A program made the translations under genes and the position numbers. From NCBI GenBank assembly GCA_021792315.1, contig JAJYUX010000007.1, forward strand, positions 1-35,500: 35,500 bases of DNA, read 5' to 3'. Origin of the DNA: an archaeon. GTDB taxonomy: Archaea > Thermoproteota > Nitrososphaeria > Nitrososphaerales > CADDZS01. Shown in pieces: positions 34,314-35,500 of this stretch. The notes beneath the pieces were generated by a model. It saw nothing but the letters and a program-made list of their open reading frames with translations. It was not told where the DNA came from and made no database searches. How positions within the stretch are numbered: the stretch's first letter is position 1; each line of letters begins with the position of its first letter.

Positions 34314-35500
34314 ATGAGAGAACTTGATCGTTCCGAGATAAATTCTATTGAGAATACTCTAGATCCTATCGTATCAAGACATGAAATCCTGGGAATTGTT
34401 GCGTATGGTTCGCAGGTCTGTGGTTATGCGACGAATGGAAGCGACTATGATGTAATTGTCCTTGTCAAGCCTTTTTCGCAGAGGATCAAGTATTATTACA
34501 TGAAAGGTGATGCGGAATGTTCTGCGCTAGTGGTAGAACCTAGATCATTCGAAAATGACTGCCGCAAATCTACCCTGGGAGAGTTCGTCGCAGGGAGACT
34601 TCTAAATCCATTCTATACCATTAGAGGAGAATCGTACGTTAAAGAAAATGAAGTAGCATACAAGAGGAGAGTAATAATTGAGGGCCTATCGGAGGCGTAC
34701 GCCGACAATTCTGAATTTGCTAGTGAGATAATTTTCCCGTTGCGTTTTTTCCTATTTGAAAAGCTTCGCAAGAGAGCCGTAATCTATCCCCCCGTGGTTT
34801 ATAGCTACTCTAGAACGTATAGCGAGGAGTTACTCAAAGAAAACTTGGATCATTCGCTGAGAGGATTCAGATTTGCAGCAGTGGAACTCATGCAGGAAGG
34901 CATAATTGAATTCGATGAGGAAAATGACTTGGTAAGTATACCGCTTAACAAATTTCACGCTGGATGGTCAGCTAGGATAGAAGTTCTGGCCTCATACACC
35001 AATAAGAGCATTCGACAGTATGCAGCCCACGGTTACGCAGGTAGGGTTATGCCAAGTGTCGTGGGAAAGGAAGTGATTTCCAAGATATCAAGATCAAAAA
35101 GATCAGGAAAACTACCAGACTACATAGTGAATCCCAAGAACTCCTGGAACATTTCGTTCGGTAAACTATTTGTGACTAGTCAGGACTGGCTGTCGGAGCT
35201 TATTGAGTACCTGAAATTAGACAGAGGATCTTGCAAGGTAACGAACAATTCCCTTGGTGAATTCTACAACTCTGCGGGATTTTACACATTTCAGGACAAT
35301 TGCAAGAACATATCGGTTGCTGTCAAGCGATATCACGACATCAAGGGGATGAAATGGGGCTTACTCAACGTTTTGTCGCTTAGAGCAGCGAACTTCACAA
35401 CGAATCCTATGGAAAGGATATTTCGTGAATATAGAGCATCGAGAATACTTCGTGAGTTTGGTTTGAATACCGCAGAAGTCCTCGCAGTCTTTCTGGATCA
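34314..35500 (+). CDS. Nucleotidyltransferase fused to a kinase-like domain (partial, runs off the window)
   Basis: The frame is open from ATG at 34314 to the window end, about 395 codons. Residues 25-50 (GIVAYGSQVCGYATNGSDYD) carry the pol-beta motif Gly32-Ser33 with Asp44 and Asp46. The middle (roughly 120-310) is helical and not recognised. From about 325 the sequence resembles a Bud32/RIO-like kinase N-lobe: ISVAVKRYHDIKGMKW with the candidate ATP-site Lys338, then REYRASRILREFGLNTAEVL with Glu372 in the expected helix C place. The catalytic loop would lie beyond the window. Substrates are unknown. Confidence 0.75.
   Translation, partial: MRELDRSEINSIENTLDPIVSRHEILGIVAYGSQVCGYATNGSDYDVIVLVKPFSQRIKYYYMKGDAECSALVVEPRSFENDCRKSTLGEFVAGRLLNPFYTIRGESYVKENEVAYKRRVIIEGLSEAYADNSEFASEIIFPLRFFLFEKLRKRAVIYPPVVYSYSRTYSEELLKENLDHSLRGFRFAAVELMQEGIIEFDEENDLVSIPLNKFHAGWSARIEVLASYTNKSIRQYAAHGYAGRVMPSVVGKEVISKISRSKRSGKLPDYIVNPKNSWNISFGKLFVTSQDWLSELIEYLKLDRGSCKVTNNSLGEFYNSAGFYTFQDNCKNISVAVKRYHDIKGMKWGLLNVLSLRAANFTTNPMERIFREYRASRILREFGLNTAEVLAVFLD

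Overview
The window looks archaeal, most likely from Nitrososphaeria (Thaumarchaeota) or a close relative; the lineage is an inference from gene content. The markers are a class I lysyl-tRNA synthetase, a thermosome subunit, a cofE-cofD-cofC block for coenzyme F420, a PINA-type ATPase, a fused gamma-alpha 2-oxoacid:ferredoxin oxidoreductase, two intron-bearing tRNA-Arg genes and AT-rich promoters close to start codons. A heme O synthase (CtaB) suggests aerobic respiration. TTG is an unusually common start codon, and TTGA stop/start overlaps join genes in three places.

Region 1 (1-4730) is accessory and partly decayed. It holds a ferredoxin fused to an antitoxin-like N-terminus, a CBS-domain protein and a small membrane protein. 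It then has the wreck of a second, Kor/Vor-type oxidoreductase (alpha and gamma remnants joined by a deletion), a poorly coding stretch, and a broken tyrosine recombinase gene just downstream of tRNA-Arg(CCG). It reads as the scar of an integrated element.

Region 2 (4731-18591) is mostly housekeeping: tRNA-Arg(CCG), lysS, a HAD phosphatase with the PIN-ATPase-KH gene, tRNA-Gln, a class V aminotransferase, argS with a second HAD phosphatase, tRNA-Arg(GCG) with a 52-nt intron, then nadE-cofE-cofD-cofC, ctaB and an unassigned TIM-barrel-like protein.

Region 3 (18600-25770) is a sugar-nucleotide and glycan cluster on the plus strand. It contains an NDP-sugar pyrophosphorylase, an alternative GlmU-like protein, phosphoglucose/phosphomannose isomerase, a guanylyltransferase fused to a phosphomannomutase-like domain that has lost its catalytic loops, a GT4 glycosyltransferase and a small winged-helix protein. 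The likely output is activated hexose and N-acetylhexosamine for surface glycans or storage sugars.

Region 4 (25800-30600) is a minus-strand run: 2-oxoacid:ferredoxin oxidoreductase (gamma-alpha, then beta), an Mrp/NBP35 Fe-S carrier, and a six-cysteine 72-residue protein whose start overlaps the mrp stop. A cysteine-containing HTH regulator is divergent from this run.

Region 5 (30600-35500) carries galT, the thermosome, an HExxH protein, and a nucleotidyltransferase fused to a kinase-like domain that runs off the window.

The best candidates for something undescribed are the Mrp-coupled cysteine-rich protein, the pseudo-phosphomannomutase fusion, the antitoxin-ferredoxin fusion and the nucleotidyltransferase-kinase fusion beside an HExxH protein.
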